The position numbers and the translations under genes were made by a program. A DNA stretch of 64,000 nt, from assembly GCA_948146395.1 (NCBI GenBank), contig OX411544.1:60349856-60413855 (forward strand), written 5' to 3'. Of this stretch, positions 25,601-40,600 are shown in pieces (position 1 is the stretch's first letter; each line of letters begins with the position of its first letter). The notes below the pieces were generated by a model, which was not told where the DNA came from, did not search any database, and was given only the letters and a program-made list of their open reading frames with translations. Source of the stretch: Fragum whitleyi (lineage: Eukaryota; Mollusca; Bivalvia; Cardiida; Cardiidae).

Positions 25601-28600
25601 GTGAACCTCGGAATCCAGGGCTCTTGTGATGAGGCCATGTATCAGGTATGTGTATAAATCAATGGCTCAGCGCAAAACGGTTGTAACTCCCTATAAACAT
25701 ATAGGGAGTTACAACTGTTCACGCTGAGCCATTGAAATGTGCTAGTTGTCATATTCAACCCATTTTAATATTTTGCCGGGCTGCCTTCATAGCGCAGTTT
25801 ATATTTTTTTCTGACAATTTATCTTCTACCAATGGGTTGATAATCGTAGAACCAAGTTGGATAGTAGCTGGAGGCTATGGTAGTACTGGTGGTGGAAATT
25901 CCAAGAATTAACTGTTAGGTGCTCCCGTCTCTGCTGTATGACTGAAAGATAGTTAAAATGAGCATAAAACCCAATTCAATATATCATAAATCAATAAAAT
26001 ATAATGCCTCAAGAAGCAGGGTGAGGAAAACATTTAGGAAAGTGAAGAATTACCTGTAACAAGCATTTTCTTCATTTTCCACAATGCTTTTTGACCATAT
26101 TGACAAAGGAAATATAAGATTTTGTTAACAATTTTTGTCAGCAACTAATTCTGTTCAATTTAGACCACTCACTGAAAAACTTCCTTTGATAACGGATAAT
26201 TCTGCCCTATGTTTATGATTGCAAAGGTTCCACAATATTTACATGTATAATCTGTTTGACTTCTATACAGACCAACCTTTTCATCAATTACATAAAATTG
26301 CGTTTGAATGAATGATTTGTATGTGGTAAAATCTTAATTTCAGCTTAATACCATTCAAAAAAATATTTTTTGAATATAAAATGGTTTCAAAAAAATGATT
26401 TTATCTATTTAGTTAATGCTAAGATTTTGCATTTTCCGCTCTTAAACAATAGGGTTGATGGAGGCTGTTTAGTAGTAAGAAATTGTAAACATATAGTAAA
26501 AACTTGTGGTTTTTGTACTTAACATTTGATAGAAGAAATGACTATTATTCCTTATTTTCAAATGCTTATTAGCATATCAATGGTTATGTCATCTTTAACT
26601 TAAAATATCATGTGATTTGTATCATTATTACTCGCCTGCTTATCTAGTTTTCCTCGTGAACATCCCAGCGACTGTGTTAAATAATGCTTTTTGATCGGTC
26701 AAAATATGTGAATATGGGGTTCATCTCAGAATATGGGGTTCATCTCAGAATAGATGAAAATATTTATGAATTATCTGGTCAAGTGATATTTGAACAAAAA
26801 GAGAATGCACTCAGATTTGATATTCCAATGAAGAAAATATCTTAGGCAAAATTAATTTTATAGAAATACCCACTTTTATACTAAAACGACTCACTTAAAA
26901 TCATACCCTTTTCACTCAGCCCCTATGAAAATTAGAACTATTTTTGGATAGACAATTCGCTGTTCCGTTTAATACACCCCTTAGAATCTATGAAAGGTCG
27001 AGAGATATCATGTACACAGACAAACAAAATCATCATTTTATCTTAAAAAATTCTGAAAATCAAAATTCTTTATGGTATTTGATGGGAAATATGTTAAGGC
27101 TATGAATATGTTGCAAAACTATTTGATACCAAAGAAAGTTTATGTATGTATGTATGTATATTATAAAAAATACTTTTCATTATTTCGATTCTGATATTTT
27201 CAGCAAAAGGTTTGTCCATATAGAAGTCAAACAGACTATATGATACCGCCAGGGGCAATTTATCATAATAAGAAGCTGACTGACTAGACAGAAAAGTCAA
27301 TATAAAATGATACTTAGTCAGGGGTCTCTACAAAAGTTAAGAGGGGGTAAAGCGAGTTTAGATATTTTATTTCCCAATGAAACCCTAAATTGTGGGCACT
27401 TATAGGGTTTAAGTTAAGAATAATGAAATATTCAAATTTATGAACCAAAATCCCTGCTCCTTCTCTAGTTCTGATAGTTAGGAATATTTGTATTGTGTTA
27501 TGCATCAGCGGCTTACAAAGTCACTGAGTCCCTGTGCTAAAGCATTTATGTTTCTAACATCTTGTTAGCTCGACTGAGCACGAAAGTTGTTCAAATAAAT
27601 GAAGTCCACCCTTAACTTTCCCTTAACCCTTAACAAAAGGGTGAAAAATGAAAATCAAAAATCTTCTTCTCTGAAACCAGAAGGCAGACAGCTTTCATAT
27701 TTGGTATGTAGCATCAACTAGTGGACCTCTACCAAGTTTGTTCATATCAAGACCCTGGGGTCATATTTGGGCTTCACCCGGGCACAACCCTTTTTACACA
27801 GAATCAAAGAGCGAGATCTTAAAAAAAATTCTTCTCTGAAATCAGATGGCAGACAGCTTTCATATTTTGTATGAAGCATCAACTAGTGGGACTTTCCCAA
27901 GTTTGTTCATATTAAGACCCTGGGGTCATATTTGGGCTTTGCCAGGGCACATCCCTTTTAGCTCTGATGAGCATGAAGGGTAAAAAAATGAAAATCTTCA
28001 AAAATCTTCTTCTGAAACCAGAAGGCAGACAGCTTTCATATTTGGTATGTAGCATCAACTAGTGGACCTCTACCAAGTTTGTTCATATCCAGACCCTGGG
28101 GTCATATTTGGGCTCCACCCGGGCGCGACCCTTTTTACATCAAAAAGCAAAAATCTTAAAAAAATTTCTTCACTGAAACCAGATGGTAGACAGCTTTCAT
28201 ATTTGGTATGAAGCATCACCTAGTGGGCCTCTACCAAGTTTGTTCATATTAAGACCCTGGGGTCATATTTGGGATATGCATGGGCGCATCCATTTTACCT
28301 CTTCTGAGCACGAAGGGTAATAAAATGAAATTCTTCAAAAATCTTCTCTGAAACCAGAAGGCTGACAGCTTTCATATTTAGTTTGTAGCATCATCTTATG
28401 GACCTCTACCAAGTTTGTTCATATCAAGACCCTAGGGTCACATTTGGGCTCCACCCGCGCGCAACCCTTTTTACATGGAATCAAAGAGCGAAAAGGCATA
28501 TCTGTCTTGCTCTTGGCTGAAAACATTTCCTGGTATTGATCATTATGTAGAAAGTGTCTCCTTGTTGACATCTGCCTATTCAATTAATGTGATGTCCCAG

Positions 28601-31600
28601 GGATCAAATAGACTCAGGTGAGCAATCATGGTCCTCTTGTTTTGCCTTTGTGGTGGGTCTGTTGATAAAATTGCTTGTCAAATTCTCTCCAACAGTTATA
28701 TTTAGGATGCCTGATTCTTTAATTAATCATTGTCTTACTGATCCTGGTATATTGCTGCTTTGGCAGGAGGTATAGACAAAGATCAGTCTGCACATATGTG
28801 CTGTCTGATCCTAGTCTTTATTCTAGTTTTATTTCTAGACCAGAAAAAGTTTAAAAATGATGATTTCAAAATAAGTGTTTTAATTGCTTTCAGCACTGTG
28901 ACTTTAACACAATTTTACCAGGATTTTAATTCTGCATTTTGATTATGAAAACGATATAAAAATTATGTTCAAGTGCATACAACCAATTGGTCTTTTCTGC
29001 CAAAATTTCTGTTTTACTTGAATAACTAAAAATCTGTTTATCAAGGTATTTTGTGTGGTATGAATGATATGCAGTGTTAATCATGTAATAGTGATACTCA
29101 ATGTTGACAATGTGCCAGATGTTTAGCTGATTATTGTGATGAGATTTGACTTCCTTGTAGTTTATTGACATTTTCATCATTTCTAGACTAACATTAATCC
29201 ATCTTACATGAAATGTACATAATGTTTAAACTTTATTATCAGAGCGAAAACAAAAATATTGTATTGAGAGTTAGTATAGATCTTGTAAAATATAAGTATT
29301 GCGGGAAAAGAAGTGGTTTTGATTCCCATCTTTTCCAGTGATGTTATTAAAAAAGTGTTATGATGGAATTGAATGTTGACTTGCATTACATTTGGATAAA
29401 GCAACTCTAAGGCATGCATTAGCTTTTGGTTGCCTTGACTGAAGTCATAATAAGGTGCACCAGTCTATTGGACTAATCAACAAGGCCTGAAACCTAACAT
29501 AATCAGCTATTGAATTCATTATTGTTCTGTCAATTATAATCTAAGCCAAAGAGTTCTGTATTTTGAATCATATTCATGCAGCTGTAACAAAAGTAATACA
29601 GACAAATGTTTTAAAAAGTTATTTTAGATCTAAAATTATTGAAATTAATGTTTAAATGCTTTCAAAAGTATTTGATTTTTATCCCCCGCCGTTTTCGGAG
29701 AGGGGATATAGTAATGCTCTCAGTCATTCCGTCACTCCGTCATTCCGTCATTCCGTCATTCAGAGGTTCCGTCACTAAACTTGTCCGGAGCATATCTCTT
29801 AAAGTATAATAGCTATCAACTTGAAACTTTTTGGGTTGATAGATCTCATGGAGGAGAAGTGCAGTGCGCAAGAACTACAACTCTTGTTTGCATAATTTTA
29901 GAGTTATTGCCCTTTGTTATTTTTAAGACTTAGATTTTGTCCGGAGCATATCTCCTAAAGTATAATAGCTATTAACTTGAAACTTATTGGGTGGATAGAT
30001 CTCATGGAGGAGAAGTGCAGTGCAAAAGAACTACAACTCTTGCTTGCATAATTTTGGAGTTATTGCCCTTTCTTATTTTTAAGACTTAGATTTTGTCCGG
30101 AGCATATCTCCTAAAGTATTTTAGCTATCAACTTGAAACTTTATGGGTGGATAGATCTCATGGAAGAGGGGTGCAGTGCACAAGAACTATTACTCTGGCT
30201 TGCATAATTTTGGAGTTATTGCCCTTTGTTATTTTAAAGACTTAGATTTTGTAGGGGTTTAATTTCTTAAAGTAGAACCCTTAATCTATTAGGCTTCAGT
30301 TTTCTATCAAGCTTTCTCGGCGGGGGATGGCCATGTCCGACATGGCTCTTGTTGCCTCAGAATATTGTTTTGCCCTAATTGTATTCCTTTGTCCAGGGGT
30401 GTGGAAGTACTAGGGGTGACAATTGAGTTCAAAGTTAGTATCACAATAGTATTGCGATAGTTAAGTTGCTATTGGAATGGTATTGGAAAACTATCACAAT
30501 AGATGTTTTTACAGAAAAAATAGATAAAAATCAATGATAAAGCGTCCACCTTTTATTAGAAAGTAACCTTATATTGGTCTTGCAAGATGCTGATTACCTT
30601 GTCAATGGCGAGTAAATGATCAAATCAGTTAATTACAGATATTTCCTTAAAAAGAATTGGATTTGACCTCATTCTGTGATAGAAACATGCAGAAAGACAG
30701 CATTGTTACTACATTTAGTTCTACTTTCATTTTCAAAAAAACGTATAATTGTAAACCAGGGTTGTGGAAATACGACTTTTCTCCACTTGTCCACGGACAA
30801 GTAAAAAACAATTTCCTACTTGTCCAGGATCAAAATGAACTTGCCTACACAAAACAATGATAAATATTGAGAAAAAACATTGTCTTCAATGAAGAAAATG
30901 CTGTAACCCAGCATTTTCTTCAGTAAATACAATATTTTCTTCCCTTTGATACAAACAATAAGATGACTTTTCTCCTTGATATTTTTAGTACTGTACTTTT
31001 TGCTATGGTATTTACTTGTCAACGGACAAGTTGCCTTGAAAAATGTACTTGTCCGCAAGTGGAAAAGCCCGTGTCGGACAAGTCGGGCATGGGAATTCCA
31101 CACCCCTGTGTAAACTATCGATAGTCAGAGGAACTATTGCGATATCTACTGACTTGAAAAAATGCTATCGACCTATTGCTATTGCAAGGTAACCTATCAC
31201 GATACAGAGATAGTTCTACCTATTGTTACACCCCTAGGGAATACTGATTTTCTGCACTTGTCCCTGGACAAGTAAAGGGTGATTTTTTTGTCCAGGGTTA
31301 AAATAAAATTGTCCACAAAAGGTAGAAAAGATAGATTTTGATCTTGATACAAACAATAAGCTTATTAATCTCTTTGATCTTTTTAGTGCCATATCAAGAC
31401 TTGCCTTGGTATTTACTTGTCCATGTACCAGTGGCCTTGCAAAATGTACTTGTCTGAAGGTAGAAAAGCACATGTCAGACAAGTCTGGCATAGGATATCC
31501 ACACCTTAATGGCTCTGCGGAAAATGGTTATAACTCCATATAAGCATATAGGGGGTTACAACTGTTTTGTGCTGAGTCATCTACCTGCTTTGTCTGATTG

Positions 31601-34600
31601 TACTTTAAAAGCTCATACTTAGGCCATGACCTTTAATTTGTTAGTGACATAGTCTTGATATTTCTTTTGGTACAATTGTTAAGGTCATTTTCAAGGTTAA
31701 AATTAATGTGTGAAATTATATTTAGCTCCACTGGCTGAAAGCCACTGGGGCTATTGTCATGGCGTTGTGTCCGTCGTGCGTCCGTCCGTCCGTGCGTGCG
31801 GTCGTAAACTTTTTCTTTAAAAATCTTCTCCTCAGAAACTACTGGATGAATTTCAACCAAACTTCACAGGAATGATCCTTGGGTTACCCTCTTTCAAAGT
31901 TGTTCAAGAAATTTTGATCCAATGAAAAACATGGATTTAATGGGCGTGGCTAATTTCCAAATATGGTAAAAAGTGACTTTTCTTAGATTCTAATTGATAG
32001 ATACCAATTAAATTTTACATGAATGATCCTTGGGTGAAGTTTTATCAGTCTACCAAAAATTATTTTGATTGGATGAAAAATATGCATTTTATGGGCGGAA
32101 GTCATTTCTCTATATGTTATAAAGTGGAAACTTTGAAAATCATTTTCTCAGAATGTAAATGATGGATATCAACCAAATTTCACTGGAATGATCCTTGGGT
32201 AACCCTTTATCAGTCTACCAAAAATTATTTTGATCTGATGAAAAATATGCATTTTATGGGCAGAGGTCATTTCTCTATATGTTATATAGTTGAAACATTG
32301 AAAATCATTTTCTCAGTATGTAATTGATGGATATCAACCAAATTTCACTGGAATGATTCTTGAGTGAAGTTTTATCAGTCTGCCAAAAATTATTGTGATC
32401 AGATGAAAAATATGGATTTTATGGGCGGAGGTTATTTCTCTATAAATTATATAGTCGAAACTTTGAAAATCATTTCAACATCAGTAGAACCCAAAATATC
32501 CTAAAATCTAGTCAAACCTTAGATTTGCTATTTCAAGAATTTCAAGCCTGTGGAGCGACTCAAGCCATTCATGGCTTTCTAGTTTTTTTCAATGACCATA
32601 ACTCCAATGCACTGTTTCTCAAAACTAGCAGTAGCAGGGGTATTGGGGTTTAACAAATATATCATACTGGTATTGCAAAAAAAAAGAGCTACATACCCCT
32701 GGCTAAGCATGAAACAGTTGTTACTGTCTATATATTTATAGGCAGTTACAATTGATTCTTGCTGAGCAATCAGAATTAATTTTATCTTTCTAATTTCAAG
32801 AATGAAATTTACCATACTAGAATGACATTTTCTGCTAGATAAAGAAAAAAAGTGCTGAATTTAAAAGATTTTTTGATTTAAACTTCAAGACCTGATAATG
32901 TTATCAGTTTTATCAGCATTGCTTTGGCAGGAAATAAGAAGAAATTGAGTTTATCAGTTTAAAAAAGAGTGTGGAGGATCTGTTTGCCTGTGTTGCATTG
33001 GATAAATGGCTTGTGAGCTATTCTTGCATGAGACCTGTGCACTTTATTGGCACATGTGGGTTTCATTTCTGTCTATCTATTCATCCGTCTGTTTGTCTAT
33101 CTGCAAAACTTCAGCAAAGGACTTAAGGACTTAGGTAATAACTTCCAGCCTATTCCGTTAAAATTACTCTTATTTCACTTGACGATAGATCTCATTAACA
33201 CCTAGGTCATAGTCATGTGACAAGGATAAGGTCATTTGCCTTTGCCTTGGTCTAACCTGTGAAATTTTTAGTTGTTTTTTGAATATTTATGTGTCACAAA
33301 CACAACGTGTTGTTGGGTCGATAATTGTAGACCTATGTGAGATAGCAGCTGGAGGCTAGAAAAGGATGTGATGGTAGTACTTGTGTGAGAAATACCAGGA
33401 ATCCATTGTTAGGTGCTCCAGCCACGCGATATAACTGGAAAAATGTTGAAAGCGACATAAAACTCTAATCAATCAATCAATCAATCACAACTTATTTTTA
33501 ACTTGACCTTGACATAGAAATTCCACTTTGGCCTTGACATAAATCTTTTCTACATTTTTTTCACCAGCTTGGCTTTGACATTATACTTTTCCATTTTTTT
33601 AAAGCTTAATCTTGATGTTATAATATATATATACGTTTTCTATTTTTATCACTAGCTTGGCCTTGATATTGAAGAGCTGGAAGAGATAGAAGAGGATGCT
33701 GGTCTTGGTAACGGAGGTCTGGGTCGCCTGGCTGCCTGCTTTCTTGATTCCATGGCAACACTCGGTCTGGCAGCTTATGGTTATGGGCTGAGATATGACT
33801 ACGGTATTTTCTCTCAGAGGATTCAAAATGGCTGGCAGGTGAGTAAGCTGTTTTAAATTTTCCACGCAGTACAACTTATTGAAACCCTTAAGGGGAAAGG
33901 CTTTTGAAAATATTTTGGACAGTGAAGAAATTGCTTGTCACAAGCAATTTCTGCATTGTCCTGAATGTTTTTATCCCAAAAGATAAAGAGAATTTTGTCC
34001 TCTGTTAAAATTGGTTGAATAACTTCTTTCCAAAATGTTGCTATTTTGAAATTGTCTAATAAGTAAAAAAAGCAGCAGCTAATCTTGTTTGAGATACCAA
34101 CTCTGTTTACCCTTGTCATGCTGAATAAATTTTGGCTAAAAATTTTCATCAAAATCAAAGGGCAAAAAGCACTGAAAGTTTCAACTGTAGGTCAATTTTT
34201 TTTTTGAAAAACTAAATCTATTGACAATTCTGGTGTGAAAGTTTGAAACAGGTGGTGTAGATTAACTTCAGACTGCACATATGTGCAGGCCGATGTTAGT
34301 CTATAGCTCCTGCCAAAGCAGTAATATTCCGGGTTCAGCATGACAAGGGTTAAGAATCACATGAATGGAGTGGCAGATCTCGAGACAAGAGGGAGTGATT
34401 ATTGAAATGATTTATCATCTTAAACATGTAGCACTTGGGTACTCACTGGAATTATATTGATGTGATAATTTCAAATGAGCCCCCACAAAATAGCATCAAC
34501 AGCGTCACTCGTCCTTTCTGACTCTTTGTCTTTCACCAATGGGTTGATAATTGTAGACCTTTGTCAGATTGCAGCTGGATGCTAGGAAAGGATTTAATGG

Positions 34601-37600
34601 CATTGCTGGTGAGAGAAATACCAGGAATCTATTGTCATGTACTCTAGCTGCCGCAATATACTTGAAAGATTATTGAAAGCAGCGTAAAACACCATTCAAA
34701 CAAACAGACATGTGGTACATGTTTATTGCATTTTAACCCTTTTCATACTGAAACCAATATTTCCTGCTTTGACAGGAGGTAAAGACAACAATCAGCCTGC
34801 ACATATGTGCAGTCTGATCTTAACTTTTGAACCTGATTTTCCTTTTTTAAATCAGTAAAGTTTTAAAATTGTATTTTCAAAACTAAAAACTGACTAAAAA
34901 TTAGAATATTCATTGCTTTCAGTGCTTTGAATTCAGTATATTATTTTGCCAAAATTTTTATTCAGTATGATACATGTTTTTTAAAGCTAAAATGAAAATA
35001 TGTTACTCTTTTTTCACAAAAATTTAGAGCTCTGTTCAAAATTGAAATCTATTCTGAAATCATAAAGCATTGCTCTGAAAAGGTTTTCGCTTATAATCAG
35101 CATTTGTCTTACTTAATTTGCTTTGTTGACTATGTGTTATTTTTGAAATGAGATTACTTGTTTGTATTTTAAATTGTATTTGAACAAGTTGCTCTTAGAA
35201 TTTTAAGTGTTTGTATTAAGATTATCCCTAATTCAAAGGTCAGTGACCAGGCAAGTAGATTGATCCTTCAAAGGACAATTTGAATAAGTTAGTGCTTAAA
35301 GAAAGACCTTTTCCTTTATCTTGATAATGTAATGAAGAAGTTACAATTCAACAAGTCCATCTGTAGATATAATGTATTAGTGCCTTTAATAAAGTTTCCT
35401 TCAATGTTTAAGTACCCTGTTGTTATACCCCCACCTATGAAGTAGAGGGGGGTATATTGGTTTCACCATGTTTGTCTGTCTGTCCATCCATCTGTCCATC
35501 CATATATCTTTTTGTTTCCTGACTCTAACTCAAGAACCAAGTGACCTACAATCATGAAACTTGATGCAAATGCAAAACTTATGACCCAATGAAGTGCCCT
35601 TTTGTTTTTGGGTCACATAGGTCAAAGGTCAAGGTCACAGTATTTTTTTTTTCAATTTTCATTTCCAGTCTCTAACTTAAGAACCAAGCAACCTAGAATC
35701 ATGAAACTTTGTGCAAATGAAGCTTATGACCCAAGGAAGTGCACTATTGTTTCAGGTCACATAGGTCAAGGTCACAGTCAATTTTTGTTCATTTTTTCCC
35801 CAGACTCTAACTAAAAAACCAAGAGACCTTGAATCATGAAACTTTATGCAAATGTTGCTTATAACTCAAGGATGTGCCCTAGTGTTTTTGGGTCACATAG
35901 GTCAAAGGTCTAGGTCACAGTCAATCTTTTTTTTCAATTTTCATTTACAGATTCTAATTCAAGAACCAAGCAACCTAGAATCATGAAACTACATGCAAAT
36001 GCTGCATATGACCTCAATATTTGTTACAAACACATCCTGTGCTAATAGCACTTGCATTTTGACAAAGTGCTTGTGGGGGTATAAATCCGCTCTACGACAG
36101 TTCTAGTTTGTCTTGTTTACTTCATACCCTCTTTGAAAAGTCATCTCTTGTCTTCAGCTTTGTTGTAAATTTATGAAATGGGTGGATTTCATTCAAACTT
36201 TACAGATGTGATCAGTTTGATCAAGCAGAGATGTGCAAGGCATATTTTGGTTAGAATATATGGACTTTCGACAGAGTTATGGCCCTTTGATGAAAAATGG
36301 CTTTTTATTATTAACGAACTTTTTACTTGTAGGAGGGATATTAGTCCAATAGTCCGCTTTATGACAGTCTAGTTGTAAATAGAATGCTAGTCATACCTGA
36401 TAAAATGACGTCCATCACACCTTAAGGTAGTGGACCAGTATTAGTTCTGCAACGTTTTTGAACTTATGATCTTTCACAATGTTGACAAGGTTTCCCAATG
36501 AAAATCATAAGTAAACCTCAGAAAAACTGTTAAAGTTCATTACTTCCAAACGTTGTGGAATAATGGAACTATTACGGGGTCCACTTCCTTAAAATTACAC
36601 TTTAGCCATGGATTTGGTATGGGTAGCCTAAGGCACCTGTATTAACCCTTTCCTGTTTTACAAAATTTTGGACCTGTCCAAATTCAATGGTTTTGCAGAC
36701 GAAAATTAAAAGTTGATTTCATTTGAGAAATAACAATTCAGTAGGGTAGAAAATAGTGTGGAAAAAGAAGAAATTGCTTGTCAGAAGCAATTTCTTCTTT
36801 TTTCACAATGTTTACTCAATCATAAAATCACTGGCACGTAAAAAGCAGGGATTAAACAGCAAAGGGTTAACCTTTTTTTTTCATTTTCATATAGATGGAA
36901 GAGCCTGATGATTGGTTGAGATATGGTAACCCCTGGGAGAAAGCCCGTCCTGAATATGTACTGCCTGTCAACTTTTATGGACGTGTAGAAGAGAAAGACG
37001 GGAAACGTAAATGGGTAGACACACAGGTAAGCTTGACTGTCCACAGTCCTGATGACTTATCATTACCAATAATTGTGACATATTCTTGTCACAAATCTTT
37101 GTTTCGCTGTGACAGTGGACCCTTATGAGTGAATTTGCCCTGTGTTCAGGAAAGCAAAGTGTTCTAAGTTTGAACAAGCTTTATATACACTTTATTGAAC
37201 GGTATGGGTTTTTTGATTTCTAGCATTCATAACATCTGCTATCAAAGGGTTTTGTCTCCAAAACATTTATATGGTCAGTTTTGGTCATGTCTTTTATACC
37301 AATCAAAATTGAAAGAAATTGCAGAGGAAAGGCAGGCCCAATTCTAACAGAAACCATCCTATGTATTGGAAAAATGGGTGGGAAAATGATAATTGCTTGT
37401 TGCAAGCATTTTCTTCTTTTCCATGAAAGTTTCTTTAGTGTAAGATCACAAGACCTTAATTGAAACAGTTTTGAATACTATGCCCGGTATTGTCGAAAAA
37501 GGTAAAACAGTATTTTCAACACATCTTTGTTTAGTGGATTTATAAAACTTTGTATATGGTTCAGAGAAACAGATATTTGGATGTAACCTGTCTAGGATCT

Positions 37601-40600
37601 TTATTTCTATAAAAAAAAACAACCCTATATTGTGGGTAATCATTTGAATTGTTTTGTTGTGACAATTACAATGAATACCTACTGAGATGATTCAAATGAG
37701 TATCAACAACATAGGGTTTGTGTAAATGATATTCAATATTGATTAAATCATTGATATTAAGGTAGTGGACCCGTAATAGTTCCACAACATTTTGGCACTC
37801 CCGAACTTTAACAATGTTGACAGAGGTTTCCTAATGAAAATCATTAGGAAACCTTGGTTAACACTGTCAAAGTTCATTACTTCCGAAACATTGCAGAACT
37901 ATTATGGGTCCACGACCTTAGACCCAGTAACTCTTTTGTTTGTTACAGGTTGTATTTGCTATGCCCTATGACACACCTATCCCAGGTTATGGTAACAATA
38001 CTGTCAACACAATGAGATTATGGTCTGCTAAGGCTCCAAACAGCTTTAACTTGAGTTTCTGTAAGTATACCTTTTTGTTCAGCAAAACTTCTAGCCGCCG
38101 TCTTAGGGCAGTTGGTAGCTTGTCCTCCTCCCAATTATAGGTCACTGGTTTGATTCCTGATAGTGGCACTCATCCTTTGCCACAATTTGTCCCCAACAAA
38201 TGGGTTGATAATTGTAGACCAATGTGGGATAGCAGCTAGGCTAGGAAAGCTTGTAATCATAATACTGCCGCTATATAACTGAAAGATTGTTTAAAAGCCA
38301 CAATAAACCACATTCAAACAAATAAACAAATCAGCAAAACTTCTCTTACCAACTGTATGCTTATTCCTGTACTCTTAATTTGTCGTTAGAAATAAAAAAA
38401 AAACATTTTAACAAATGATCAAAATGCTATATTTACTTATCAGTGCTGATAAGTACAAAAAAAAAAATCACACAATAGATTTTGTATAGTTGATGAAAAA
38501 GATAATAGATACACATTTTGTGCTTGAATTCTGTTGAATTGGCTTTTTCCTTGTTAGTTTTTAGTCCTTCAATTTTCTATGCAACAGCATCAAAAGATTG
38601 GGGGCATATTGTTTTGCCGTTGTCTGTCTGTCTGTCGATATGTCTGTAAAACTTAATTAAAACTTAACATTGCCAGTTACTTCAAGGCCATTCAGGAAAC
38701 AATTCTCTAATATGGTATGATGATAGATCTCTATTATTCACATCTACAAGTACCAAGGTCATGTGACAAGGTGAAGGTTATCTGTCAAGGTTAAAGTTTT
38801 TAAAAAATGCCATTTCGGTGCATTCTTGTTTCACAAACACATCTTGTTTCATAATGATATATAACATCTATGTATGGTATTTTCTAGTTAACAATGGAGA
38901 ATACATCAATGCAGTATGTGACAGAAACCAGGCTGAGAACATCACCCGGGTACTCTATCCAAATGACAATGTGAGTGGTATACTGATTCAAGAGTAAATA
39001 TCCATATTTATTGCTCAGCACCAAACAGTTGTTGCCCTGAGCCATTAATATAATCACTTTGATTTCCTAATACTTTTACTATATTCTGATTAATTTGCAC
39101 TGTGTGTATTCTTCAATATCAATTAAACAGCTGAGACCCCTATTTGAGAAAGTTAATCTGTGGGAAAAAGTTGAAAATAAAAAAAGAAAAGAGAAAAAAT
39201 GTGAATAATTGCTTCTGTAAATGATTGTAATAGAAATAATTGTAAAAATAAATATCAAGTTCTATGAAAAAGGTTTGTTGAAAAAGTCTGAGTACTCAAC
39301 CATTATGCATTTCCATTGAAAATGAAAAGGTTGTGATAATAGATGTACAATATGTCTTTACAAATAGGGGAAAAATGGTTGTTGCATTGTAAGATTGACT
39401 TATCTTTCATAGACTGAACAACAGTAGCTATTATTTCCATGAGAGGCTGATCTGCAAGTTCTGCCACAGTGACAAGTGAATTATGAAGCTTTTTTAGCTC
39501 GACTATTCGAAGAATAGGGGGGCTATTCCAGTCAACCGGGCGTCGGCGTAATGCTTTGGTTAAGTTTTTACGTACAAGTGTTTAAATACTCTGTTTCTAT
39601 TAAAGGTATTGCTTTGAAACTTTGCACATGCTTCTATACCATAATATCAGCATCTAGGCAAAGATTCATTACTCTGATATTGAATTTAGTGGAATTTTAA
39701 CCCTTTTCGGACTTAGAAATCTTGGTTAAGTTTTTACGTGCAAATGTTGTTTATCTGTAATATCTCTATTTCTAATAAAGGTATTGCTTTGAAACTGTGT
39801 ACATGCTTCTGTGACCATAATATCAGCCTCTTGACAAAGATTCAATACTCTGATATTGAATTTAGTGGAAGTTTAACCCTTTTCGGACTTAGAAAATCTT
39901 GGTTAAGTTTTTACGTGCAAATGTTGCATTTATGTATTATCTCTATTTCTAACAAAGCTATTGCTTTCAAACTCTGCACATGCTTCTGTGACCATAATAT
40001 GAGCCTCTTGATAAAGATTCTTTTCTCTTGACTTTCATATAATTGAATTTCCAATGTCGATATTGATTTGCTGTTACTATCCAGCACTAGGAATAGTCGA
40101 GCTTCGCTGTCCTCTGACAGCTCTTGTTTGATTTGGAAAACTTATAAGCCCCCATCCCCACCAAATTGATGTCATGATGATTTCAACGGAGGATAACAAA
40201 CTTTTCCAAACTAAATGTTAAGCTTTTGTGTTAATTCAATGCCTAATTATTTGCTATAAGGTTTCCTTTGATTTTCCAAGTGTACTGAATCCTAGATTAT
40301 TCAAAATATCTGTATTCAATACCGGAGATTTACAGTTGTGCAGATGTGGAAGAATGACTAAAAATCCAGTAACATTTTTGGCCATTTTCCACGTCTTAAC
40401 AACTGTATACCCTCAGCCCCTTCACATGATGATTCTAATAAACGCCCAGGGTTGTATTAGGACTTTTATAGCCTGTAATCATTAAAGAATGTATCATTAA
40501 AATTTTCTTCCAGTTCTTTGAAGGGAAGGAACTCCGTCTCCGCCAGCAATATTTCCTTGTGGCTGCCACATTACAAGATATCATACGAAGATTCAAATCC

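Noticed and set aside
30816..31103. Similar minus-strand proteins at 30816, 31234 and 58576
   Set aside because: All are translations of MITE family R. Similarity follows from the DNA repeat, with frames interrupted at different places.
37946..38140. Extended frame through exon 5 into the intron
   Set aside because: The family sequence continues in exon 6 after GTAAGT; the extension is intron and SINE.
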